35,677 nt of DNA, from the NCBI GenBank assembly GCA_045648785.1, contig JAZROP010000007.1, positions 1-35,677 of the forward strand, in the 5' to 3' direction. A program made the position numbers and the translations under genes. The notes beneath the pieces were generated by a model that was given only the letters and a program-made list of their open reading frames with translations, was not told where the DNA came from and searched no databases. Each line of letters begins with the position of its first letter. The stretch's first letter is position 1. Source of the stretch: RGIG7450 sp045648785. GTDB taxonomy: Bacteria > Bacillota > Clostridia > RUG12999. Of this stretch, positions 29,363 to 35,677 are shown one piece after another.

Positions 29363-30373
29363 TTATTCTATTCCGTTAGGGTTTTTTTCAACAAATCTCC
29401 AGGAATCAAGACACATTTCCTCAATGCCTTTTGTTGCTTCCCAGCCAAGAATTTCTTTAGCTTTTGCAGGATTTGCATAGCACATCGGAATGTCGCCAGG
29501 GCGGCGGCCTACAATTTTATGATTTACCGGTCTGCCGCTTGCCTTTTCAAAAGCTTTTACCACTTCAAGAACGCTGTAACCGTTTCCTGTACCGAGGTTA
29601 AACGCGTCAACACCGTTTTCTTTTGCAACCCACTCAAGAGCCTTAAGATGACCAATGCTTAAGTCAACAACATGGATATAGTCGCGCACGCCCGTGCCGT
29701 CGGGAGTGGGATAATCATCACCAAATACTGAAAGCTGAGGAAGCTTGCCGGCTGCAACTCTTGCGATGTAAGGCATAAGGTTGTTAGGAATTCCGTTGGG
29801 GTCCTCACCAATGAGTCCGCTTTCATGAGCGCCGATGGGATTGAAATATCTAAGTAGAGCGACGCTCCATTCGTTATCCGACACATAAAGGTCGCGGAGA
29901 ATACCCTCAATCATAAGTTTTGTGCTTCCATAAGGATTGGTTGTAGAAAGCGGAAAATCCTCTGTTATAGGCACGCTTGTGGGATTTCCGTAAACTGTTG
30001 CAGATGAGCTGAAAACAATTTTTTTCACGCCATGTCTTTTCATTGACTGGCACAGAATAAGTGTGCCTGTAATGTTGTTGTGATAATATTCAAGGGGCAT
30101 TGAAACCGATTCGCCAACCGCTTTGAGTCCGGCAAAATGGACAACGGCATCAATTTTGTTCTCGGCAAAAATTTTTTCCATGCCTTTTTCGTCCAGAAGG
30201 TCGGTTTCATAGAATTTAAAGTCTTTACCAGTGATTTTTTTAATTCTTTCAAGAGATGCGGGCTTGGAGTTTGAAAAGTTGTCCATTACGACAATTTCAT
30301 AACCGGCATTTAAAAGTTCAACACATGTGTGGCTGCCAATAAATCCTGCTCCGCCCGTTACTAATACTTTCAT
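29363..30373 (-). CDS. galE: UDP-glucose 4-epimerase
   Basis: Interconverts UDP-glucose and UDP-galactose for sugar use and envelope polymers. The 336 residues have the NAD motif GGAGFIG (7-13), catalytic S124 in SSSATVYG and Y148-x3-K152 in NPYGSTK, plus FNLGTGNGYSVLEV and GRRPGDIPMCYA. TAAGGAG precedes the ATG. It is the last gene of the rnhA-CDF-SDR-galE run, 25 bases after the reductase. Confidence 0.95.
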   Translation of the reverse strand: MKVLVTGGAGFIGSHTCVELLNAGYEIVVMDNFSNSKPASLERIKKITGKDFKFYETDLLDEKGMEKIFAENKIDAVVHFAGLKAVGESVSMPLEYYHNNITGTLILCQSMKRHGVKKIVFSSSATVYGNPTSVPITEDFPLSTTNPYGSTKLMIEGILRDLYVSDNEWSVALLRYFNPIGAHESGLIGEDPNGIPNNLMPYIARVAAGKLPQLSVFGDDYPTPDGTGVRDYIHVVDLSIGHLKALEWVAKENGVDAFNLGTGNGYSVLEVVKAFEKASGRPVNHKIVGRRPGDIPMCYANPAKAKEILGWEATKGIEEMCLDSWRFVEKNPNGIE

Positions 30374-30398
30374 AATTATTTCTCCTTAAATGTTTTTA

Positions 30399-31118
30399 CT
30401 ATATTACAATTCCGCCGTTGGGGCTTATTACCTGACCGGTTATATAATCGCCGCCTTTTTCTGCAAGGAAAAGTGCGGAAAGAGCGATTTCTTCCGGCGT
30501 GGCAAACCTTCCAAGGGGAATTTCGTTTGCAATTTCTTTTTTTTCGTCGGAATCAAAAGTGCTCATCATATCTGTATCCACAACTCCCGGCGCAAGTGCG
30601 TTGACCGTTATGCCTGACGGTGCAAGCTCTTTGGCGAGCGCTTTTGTAAAACCGATAATCCCGGCTTTCACCATGGAGTAATGAACCTCGCATGATGCTC
30701 CGGCAATACCCCAGATAGAAGATATGTTTATTATTCTGCCCAATTTTTTATCTATCATGTCCTCCAAAACGGCCTGAGTACAGTTGAAAGCACCTTTAAG
30801 ATGTACGGAAATCATTCTGTCAAAATCATCTGCCGTTATGTCTGAAAAAAGCTTCGACTGGGCAATCCCAGCGTTGTTTATTAAAACATCCACGCTGCCA
30901 AACCGTGATTTTATCTGTGAAATCATACTGTCAACATGACTCTTGCTTGAGACATCTGCCTGGAAAGCTACGGCATTTTTCAATTCTTTTTCCAAAAAGA
31001 GGGCTTCTTTTTCGCTTTTTAAATAGTTTATGGCAACATTATACCCTTTTTCCGAGAAAAGACGAGCACACGCCCTGCCTATTCCACGTGAACCGCCGGT
31101 AATAAGAACTGTTTTCAT
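30399..31118 (-). CDS. SDR reductase, probable EF-P 5-aminopentanone reductase (YmfI type)
   Basis: A 239-residue short-chain dehydrogenase: NADP motif TGGSRGIG (7-14), NNAGIAQ (81-87), catalytic S133/S134, Y147 and K151. The stretch LFSDITADDFDRMISVHLKG with SSIWGIAGASCEVHYSMVKA is close to YmfI, which completes the 5-aminopentanol modification of elongation factor P in Firmicutes. FabG is the alternative, but the SS(I/M)WGxxGASCEVHYS block favours YmfI. It lies 5 bases after the CDF gene. efp itself is not in the window. Confidence 0.75.
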   Translation of the reverse strand: MKTVLITGGSRGIGRACARLFSEKGYNVAINYLKSEKEALFLEKELKNAVAFQADVSSKSHVDSMISQIKSRFGSVDVLINNAGIAQSKLFSDITADDFDRMISVHLKGAFNCTQAVLEDMIDKKLGRIINISSIWGIAGASCEVHYSMVKAGIIGFTKALAKELAPSGITVNALAPGVVDTDMMSTFDSDEKKEIANEIPLGRFATPEEIALSALFLAEKGGDYITGQVISPNGGIVI

Positions 31119-31123
31119 AATGA

Positions 31124-32284
31124 TTATTTGCTGTCAACTGTTATGACTGCCGCATAACGGCTGTCCTTTTCTAACAGCTTCTCCTTTATGTCGGAAAGTA
31201 TTTTGTCTTTATCCTTTTGCAGAGCAAAAGGAAGCTCAAGGTCGAATATTAGATTTATATTGTTTTCACCGTCCGTCATGCGGAAATCATGCATCCCCAT
31301 GCTTTCGTCAATGGATTTTATAATTTCAAGGACATCGGCTTTAACGCGGTCAGTGGTTTCACAACCGGTTGTAATAGGATCCATATGAATAACCGTGTGA
31401 ACTCCAAGCTCCCTGGAAATTTCCTGTTCGAGGCGGTCAATGAGCTCATGAATTTTAACTATATTGGCATTATCGGGCACTTCGGCGTGCACAGATGCCA
31501 TTTTTCTGCCGGGACCATAGTCGTGAACAATCAGGTCGTGAACGCCGACAATGCCCTCGGCCCCAACAATTTTTTCGGTAATTTTATCGACAGTCTCCAT
31601 ATCGGGGGCAGTTCCTAAAAGCACATCTACGGTATCTTTTGCGATGCCAAAACCCGAATAGATTACAAGCAGAGAGAAAATAGCGCCCATAATAGCGTCA
31701 AGAGGGAAGTTTACAAACCTGCCTACAATGATTGAAATTATAACGATTGAAGTGGAAATAGCATCAATCAGCGAATCGGCAGCAGCCGCGCGAAGCACGC
31801 CCGAGCTTATTTGCCCGGAAAGCCAGCGGTTATAGGATGCCATCCAAAGCTTTACAAACACCGATGCCCCAAGAATTATAACAAGTGGCAAACTGAAGGC
31901 TACAGGCTGGGGAGAGAAAATCTTGGAAACGGAGCTTTTAAAAAGTTCAAACCCCACAAGCATTATTATAAAGGAAACAATAAGCGAAGAGATATACTCA
32001 ATTCTGCCGTGCCCAAAAGGATGCTCCTCGTCGGGGCGCATATTACTCAGTTTGGTGCCTAAAATTACTATTAAAGACGAAGCGGTGTCCGATAGGTTGT
32101 TAAACGCATCGGAAATAATACCGATACTGTTCATGATCGTACCCACAGTAAGTTTTAAAATGAAAAGGATAAAATTACAGATTATGCCTAAAATTCCACC
32201 CAAAACACCGTACTTTTCACGAACTTTTGTGTCGGAAACATTTTGGTAATTGGTAATAAACTTTTTAACCAGAAGCTTAATCAA
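31124..32284 (-). CDS. Cation diffusion facilitator (CDF) metal exporter
   Basis: A 386-residue metal/proton antiporter with six membrane segments and a C-terminal cytoplasmic dimer domain, extended by about 90 residues. Metal-site motifs are SDAFNNLSD (D59, D66), EEHPFGHGR (H88, H92) and ADSLIDA (D170, D174). The DxxxN/D type is common in the manganese/iron group; the exact metal is uncertain. The start is TTG 32284 and overlaps the rnhA stop by 4 bases (TTGA), so translation is coupled. The neighbouring MgtE and ZIP genes are not in the same unit. Confidence 0.9.
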   Translation of the reverse strand: MIKLLVKKFITNYQNVSDTKVREKYGVLGGILGIICNFILFILKLTVGTIMNSIGIISDAFNNLSDTASSLIVILGTKLSNMRPDEEHPFGHGRIEYISSLIVSFIIMLVGFELFKSSVSKIFSPQPVAFSLPLVIILGASVFVKLWMASYNRWLSGQISSGVLRAAAADSLIDAISTSIVIISIIVGRFVNFPLDAIMGAIFSLLVIYSGFGIAKDTVDVLLGTAPDMETVDKITEKIVGAEGIVGVHDLIVHDYGPGRKMASVHAEVPDNANIVKIHELIDRLEQEISRELGVHTVIHMDPITTGCETTDRVKADVLEIIKSIDESMGMHDFRMTDGENNINLIFDLELPFALQKDKDKILSDIKEKLLEKDSRYAAVITVDSK

Positions 32285-32745
32285 ACTACAACCCCCGTAT
32301 CAATTAACAAATTGTCAGATTGGCTTGCTGCGACAGCAAGAGCGTCACATCTTTCGTTATATTCATGTCCTGCATGGCCTTTGAGCCACACAAAACTAAC
32401 ATCGTTCTTTTTAAGAAGGGGTAAAAGCCTTTGCCATAAATCTATATTAAGTGCCGGTTTACCATCCGATTTTCTCCAGCCTTTTTGCTGCCAGGAATAT
32501 ACCCAACCCTTTTCAACGGCATCTACCACATATTTGGAGTCAGAATAAACTGTCACCTCACACTCCGTTTTCAAAGCCTCAAGACCGGTTATTACGGCGA
32601 GAAGCTCCATCCGGTTGTTGGTGGTGCTTTTATATCCTGCGGAAATTTCCTTTGTTATATCATTATATTTTAATATTACACCAAATCCGCCCGCCCCGGG
32701 ATTTCCGCTGCAGGCGCCGTCTGTGAAAAGTTCAATTTTTTTCAT
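32281..32745 (-). CDS. rnhA: Ribonuclease HI
   Basis: Degrades RNA in RNA-DNA hybrids. The 154 residues hold the catalytic D9 (FTDGACSGNPG), E47 (NNRMELLAV), D69 (VYSDSKYVV) and D134 (NERCDALA), and the basic protrusion with WQQKGWRKSDGKPALN. It is the full E. coli-type enzyme. ATG 32745 follows AGAGGAAA. It heads an operon whose next gene overlaps its stop. Confidence 0.94.
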   Translation of the reverse strand: MKKIELFTDGACSGNPGAGGFGVILKYNDITKEISAGYKSTTNNRMELLAVITGLEALKTECEVTVYSDSKYVVDAVEKGWVYSWQQKGWRKSDGKPALNIDLWQRLLPLLKKNDVSFVWLKGHAGHEYNERCDALAVAASQSDNLLIDTGVVV

Positions 32746-32776
32746 AATACATTTCCTCTGCAAATTTCATATCTAT

Positions 32777-32805
32777 ATTATACTCTGTTTCCGTCATAAA
32801 TGCAA
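32777..32805 (-). promoter_or_regulatory. Promoter of the rnhA operon
   Basis: On the minus strand, TTGCAT (32800-32805), 17 bases and TATAAT (32777-32782). Confidence 0.83.
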
Positions 32806-32828
32806 CAGTAATTTACATAAAATAGGGT

Positions 32829-33395
32829 ATGTTTAATTATATTTGGGCGGGAATAATAATATTTTCCATTATACTTTCAATTTTTACGGGCAGGGTTGAG
32901 GCGGTTGCTCTTGCTGCGAGCGAAGGGGCAGCAAAGGCGGTGACCACCTGTCTTGAAATTGCAGGAATAATGATGTTGTGGAATGGGCTTATGAACATAG
33001 CGTCCGAAAGTGGCTTGATTGGTGTTTTTTCAAAAATAATCCGTCCTGTTTACAGCGTGTTTTTCAAAAAAATTCCCGAAAACTCGGTTGCAGGAAAAAA
33101 CATACTGATGAATATTACAGCAAATATTTTAGGACTCGGAAATGCAGCAACCCCTTTTGGGCTTAAAGCAATGGAGGAACTGGGAAAAGGTTCAACAGGA
33201 AGAGCAACGGACGAAATGATAATATTTCTTATTTTAAATACGGCATCAATTCAGCTTCTACCGACGACTGTTATTTCCCTCAGGGGAGAAGCAGGAGCGG
33301 CAACTCCGTCTGATATTTTAATTCCGGTATGGATGGTGAGTGTGTTTGCGCTTGTTATGGGACTTATTGGAACGGTGGTTTTCAGGAGGGAATAG
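32829..33395 (+). CDS. spmA: Spore maturation protein A
   Basis: A 188-residue membrane protein of the nucleoside-recognition/SpmA family, needed for spore core dehydration in Bacillus. It has about five hydrophobic segments and the signature ILGLGNAATPFGLKAMEEL. The ATG has only a weak AGGG 3-4 bases away, so initiation is probably poor, or the start lies in a short leader. It overlaps no gene and is followed by spmB after one base. Confidence 0.93.
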   Translation: MFNYIWAGIIIFSIILSIFTGRVEAVALAASEGAAKAVTTCLEIAGIMMLWNGLMNIASESGLIGVFSKIIRPVYSVFFKKIPENSVAGKNILMNITANILGLGNAATPFGLKAMEELGKGSTGRATDEMIIFLILNTASIQLLPTTVISLRGEAGAATPSDILIPVWMVSVFALVMGLIGTVVFRRE

Positions 33396-33396
33396 A

Positions 33397-33912
33397 TTGC
33401 AAAAATATATTATGCCGCTGATAATACTGTTTATTATAGTTTTTGGACTGATTCGAAAAGGTGAGGTATATCAGCCTTTTGTTGCGGGGGCGTCGGACGG
33501 ACTAAAAACTCTTATCGAAATAATTCCGAGCATTGTGGGAATTCTTGTGGCGGTAGAAATGCTTAAAAGCTCAGGAGCGATAGAAATGATCGCACACGCA
33601 CTTTCTCCGGTTTTAAAACTTATTGGTATGCCAGAGGAGATTATTCCGCTTGCTCTGCTGAGGCCTTTTTCAGGCAGCGGTTCGTTTAGCATTGTCAACG
33701 AAATTATAAAAACTCACGGTCCGGACAGTTATCCCGGCAGAATAGCCTCTGTTATGATGGGATCTACAGAGACCACTTTTTATACGGTGGCGCTCTATTA
33801 CGGGGTCGCCAGGGTAAAAAATATCCGCCATACATTGCACGCGGCATTGCTGGCGGATTTATGCGGTATTATAGGCAGTGTAATTATCTGCCGTTTATAC
33901 TTTAAAATGTAA
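33397..33912 (+). CDS. spmB: Spore maturation protein B
   Basis: A 171-residue partner of SpmA, with four to five membrane segments and the block LLRPFSGSGSFSIVNEIIKT and GSTETTFYTVALYYG. I choose TTG 33397 (MQKYIMPLIILFIIVF), behind CAGGAGGG at 33384-33390. A longer frame from 33340 overlaps spmA and has no support. Its last 11 bases overlap the end of the convergent glyS gene. Confidence 0.92.
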   Translation: MQKYIMPLIILFIIVFGLIRKGEVYQPFVAGASDGLKTLIEIIPSIVGILVAVEMLKSSGAIEMIAHALSPVLKLIGMPEEIIPLALLRPFSGSGSFSIVNEIIKTHGPDSYPGRIASVMMGSTETTFYTVALYYGVARVKNIRHTLHAALLADLCGIIGSVIICRLYFKM

Positions 33913-35293
33913 GTTTTTTTGAAATATAGTCTTTAAGGTCGGAGATTGCAATTCTTTCCTGTTCCATTGTGTCGCGGTCACGAACGGTAACTGTGCCTGT
34001 TTCTTCGCTTTCAAAGTCGTAAGTGATGCACAGAGGGGTTCCGATCTCATCCTGTCTTCTGTAACGCTTACCAATACTTCCGGCATCGTCAAATTCGCAC
34101 ATAAAGTCTTTGGAAATTTCAGCAAACACTTCTTCAGCCTTTTCCGAAAGCTTTTTGGAAAGGGGAAGAACCGCTGCTTTGTAAGGAGCAAGTGCCGGAT
34201 GAAGTCTAAGCACAGTCCTTACATCGCCCTCGCCAACTTCTTCCTCATCATATGCTTCAACAAGGAAAGCAAGTGCAACACGGTCAGCACCAAGCGACGG
34301 CTCAACAACATAGGGGATGTATTTTTCATTTGTATAGGGGTCAACATATTCCATGTTTTCGCCCGAATGATTGGCGTGCTGGGTAAGGTCAAAGTCTGTT
34401 CTGTCAGCAATGCCCCAAAGCTCTCCCCAACCGAACGGGAACATAAATTCAATGTCAGTAGTAGCTTTTGAATAGTGTGAAAGCTCCTCGGGGTCGTGGT
34501 CACGAAGTTTTAAGTTTTCTTTCCTTATACCGAGAGAGTAGAGCCAGTTTTCGCAATAACCTCTCCAGTAAGAGAACCATTCAAGGTCAGTTCCGGGAGC
34601 GCAGAAAAATTCAAGCTCCATCTGTTCAAATTCTCTTGTTCTAAAAGTAAAATTACCGGGGGTGATTTCGTTTCTGAAAGATTTACCAATCTGGCCTACG
34701 CCAAAAGGAACCTTTTTTCTTGTGGAACGCTGAATGTTTTTGAAGTTAACAAAAATACCCTGAGCGGTTTCGGGACGGAGGAAAAGCTCTGCTTTTGAAT
34801 CCTCGGTAACACCCTGGAAAGTTTTAAACATCAGGTTGAATTTGCGGATATCTGTATAATTAAGCTTTCCGCACTCGGGACAAACAATATTATTTTCGAT
34901 GATATAATCGAGCATCTGCTGGTCCGACCAACCGCCTACATTAATAACTTCACCTTTTTCAGCAGCATAATCTTCAATGAGCTTGTCTGCACGGTGGCGT
35001 GTTTTACATTCCTTACAGTCCATAAGAGGGTCGGAAAAACCACCTACATGCCCGGAAGCTACCCAGGTCTGGGGGTTCATAAGAATAGCAGAGTCAAGAC
35101 CTACATTGTAGGGAGATTCCTGAACAAACTTTTTCCACCAGGCACGCTTTACATTGTTTTTAAATTCAACACCCAAGGGGCCGTAATCCCATGTGTTGGC
35201 AAGGCCGCCGTAAATTTCCGAGCCGGGGAAAACAAATCCTCTGCCTTTGCACAGGGCAACAATTTTTTCCATGCTTTTATCTTTATTTAGCAT
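33902..35293 (-). CDS. glyS: Glycyl-tRNA synthetase (single-chain alpha2 type)
   Basis: Class II synthetase charging tRNA-Gly. The 463 residues have the N-terminal block KGRGFVFPGSEIYGGLANTW, a cysteine-rich insertion (CKECKTRH, then CPECGKL), motif 2 KSFRNEITPGNF, motif 3 SLGADRVALAFL and a C-terminal anticodon domain. This is the eukaryote-like, single-polypeptide form found in many Firmicutes instead of the alpha2beta2 enzyme. AAAGGA precedes the ATG. The short leader holds no T-box. Confidence 0.94.
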   Translation of the reverse strand: MLNKDKSMEKIVALCKGRGFVFPGSEIYGGLANTWDYGPLGVEFKNNVKRAWWKKFVQESPYNVGLDSAILMNPQTWVASGHVGGFSDPLMDCKECKTRHRADKLIEDYAAEKGEVINVGGWSDQQMLDYIIENNIVCPECGKLNYTDIRKFNLMFKTFQGVTEDSKAELFLRPETAQGIFVNFKNIQRSTRKKVPFGVGQIGKSFRNEITPGNFTFRTREFEQMELEFFCAPGTDLEWFSYWRGYCENWLYSLGIRKENLKLRDHDPEELSHYSKATTDIEFMFPFGWGELWGIADRTDFDLTQHANHSGENMEYVDPYTNEKYIPYVVEPSLGADRVALAFLVEAYDEEEVGEGDVRTVLRLHPALAPYKAAVLPLSKKLSEKAEEVFAEISKDFMCEFDDAGSIGKRYRRQDEIGTPLCITYDFESEETGTVTVRDRDTMEQERIAISDLKDYISKKLTF

Positions 35294-35335
35294 TATGAGT
35301 CAATCCTTTCTAAGGAATAATTTCATTATTATACA

Positions 35336-35364
35336 ATAATACCAAAACCGACGCTGTTTGTCAA
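35336..35364 (-). promoter_or_regulatory. glyS promoter
   Basis: On the minus strand, TTGACA (35359-35364), 17 bases and TATTAT (35336-35341). The start would be near 35329, so the leader is about 36 bases. Confidence 0.78.
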
Positions 35365-35447
35365 GTAACCAAAAAACTCTTGTTGGCGTTGTACAAAATG
35401 AACAAATAAACAAAAGCAAAATTGTTCAAATTTACCCAAAAATATTC

Positions 35448-35476
35448 TTGATTTTTATTTACAAATATGTTACAAT
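35448..35476 (+). promoter_or_regulatory. Promoter of the right-edge secreted protein gene
   Basis: TTGATT (35448-35453), 17 bases and TACAAT (35471-35476). The start would be near 35483. The 346-base gap after glyS holds the two divergent promoters, an inverted repeat TGAACAA/TTGTTCA (35399-35405, 35422-35428) and the leader described next. Confidence 0.72.
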
Positions 35477-35482
35477 TATGTT

Positions 35483-35639
35483 ACTTGACTGAAAAATTGC
35501 AAAGTTGCGAAGCAATTGTCAGTCTGCACGCCGTTGCGGGCGTGTTTAAAATGTTTGTGCTTTTGTTATCTTTTGCGGTAGATGGCAGAGCCCATAATAT
35601 TTTACTTAAATAACTTTATTAATTAAGGAGGTAAATACG
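35483..35639 (+). promoter_or_regulatory. Structured 5' leader of unknown type
   Basis: GACTGA (35487-35492) with AATTGC (35495-35500) pairs with GCAATT (35512-35517) and TCAGTC (35519-35524) around an 11-base loop: 12 pairs with a small internal loop. Two bases later CACGCC (35527-35532) pairs with GGCGTG (35539-35544) around GTTGCG. About 80 bases without obvious structure follow, then AAGGAGGT (35625-35632). I match it to no known riboswitch. Confidence 0.5.
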
Positions 35640-35677
35640 ATGAGATCGTTTAAAAAGATTGCTGCAATGATCATGGC
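35640..35677 (+). CDS. Start of a probable secreted protein (cut by window edge)
   Basis: Only 12 codons are visible: MRSFKKIAAMIM, which looks like the positively charged start of a signal peptide. AAGGAGGT (35625-35632) lies 7 bases before the ATG. The strong site, long leader and signal-like start resemble the SLH gene at 14817, but nothing more can be said about the product. Confidence 0.6.
   Translation, partial: MRSFKKIAAMIM

Noticed and set aside
32816..32823. Sigma-E-like -10 box (CATAAAAT) before spmA
   Set aside because: It would place the start at or beyond the spmA ATG, giving a leaderless mRNA, and the -35 match is poor.
35294..35335. T-box leader for glyS
   Set aside because: The best promoter leaves only about 36 bases of leader, with no T-box sequence or terminator.
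35399..35428. Inverted repeat TGAACAA/TTGTTCA as a regulator site
   Set aside because: Seven bases each in AT-rich DNA with a 16-base gap is weak, so it is only mentioned with the promoter.
1..35677. CRISPR arrays, insertion sequences, prophage or toxin-antitoxin genes
   Set aside because: I saw no regularly spaced repeats, transposase, integrase or terminal inverted repeats. The content is core chromosome with one decayed gene.

Overview
The window is a stretch of chromosome from a low-GC, Gram-positive-type member of the Clostridia. Evidence for this: spmA/spmB (spore maturation) indicate a spore former; a Veg protein, PyrR with an RNA attenuator, a YmfI-type reductase and a single-chain glycyl-tRNA synthetase are Firmicutes traits; and a secreted SLH-domain protein points to an S-layer or wall-anchored surface. 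Starts are often TTG or GTG behind strong GGAGG sites. Nearly every promoter I could recognise is a sigma-A type with a 17-bp spacer. I see no phage, insertion sequence or CRISPR. The species cannot be named from this window.

Region 1 (1-8,920, all +) is the end of the large ribosomal protein cluster: rpsH-rplF-rplR-rpsE-rpmD-rplO-secY-adk-map-(KOW protein)-infA-rpmJ-rpsM-rpsK-rpsD-rpoA-rplQ, closed by a strong terminator. It supplies ribosomal subunits, the Sec translocon, adenylate kinase, methionine aminopeptidase, IF-1 and the RNA polymerase alpha subunit. rpmD and rpmJ are short genes that are easily missed. Several starts lie downstream of the longest ORF.

Region 2 (8,941-14,600) is mixed housekeeping: a Cof-type HAD phosphatase, rpsT, tRNA-Arg(CCG), a MATE exporter divergent from a DeoR regulator through overlapping promoters, comM/yifB, and veg.

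Region 3 (14,688-24,081) holds a large SLH surface protein, rpmB, a phosphoglycerate-mutase-like phosphatase, and a murA operon (murA, a MGDG-synthase-like glycosyltransferase, an unknown membrane-anchored protein, and a 40-residue Asn-rich peptide). rpmE and mgtE follow on the other strand. The mgtE mRNA has a long leader with a previously unannotated 31-codon ORF containing a Pro-Pro pair.

Region 4 (24,329-35,293) holds a GH29 fucosidase remnant that has lost its catalytic core, an alkD-zip operon, a lipid kinase, a PyrR-controlled uraA-pyrR unit, an rnhA-CDF transporter-EF-P modification reductase-galE operon, spmA-spmB, and glyS. The right edge has a structured 5' leader and the first 12 codons of a probable secreted protein.

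The most interesting item is the mgtE leader: an mgtL-like attenuation device in a place where M-box riboswitches are often found. Next are the decayed fucosidase, which still has its promoter and terminator, and the PyrR attenuator placed ahead of uraA-pyrR.
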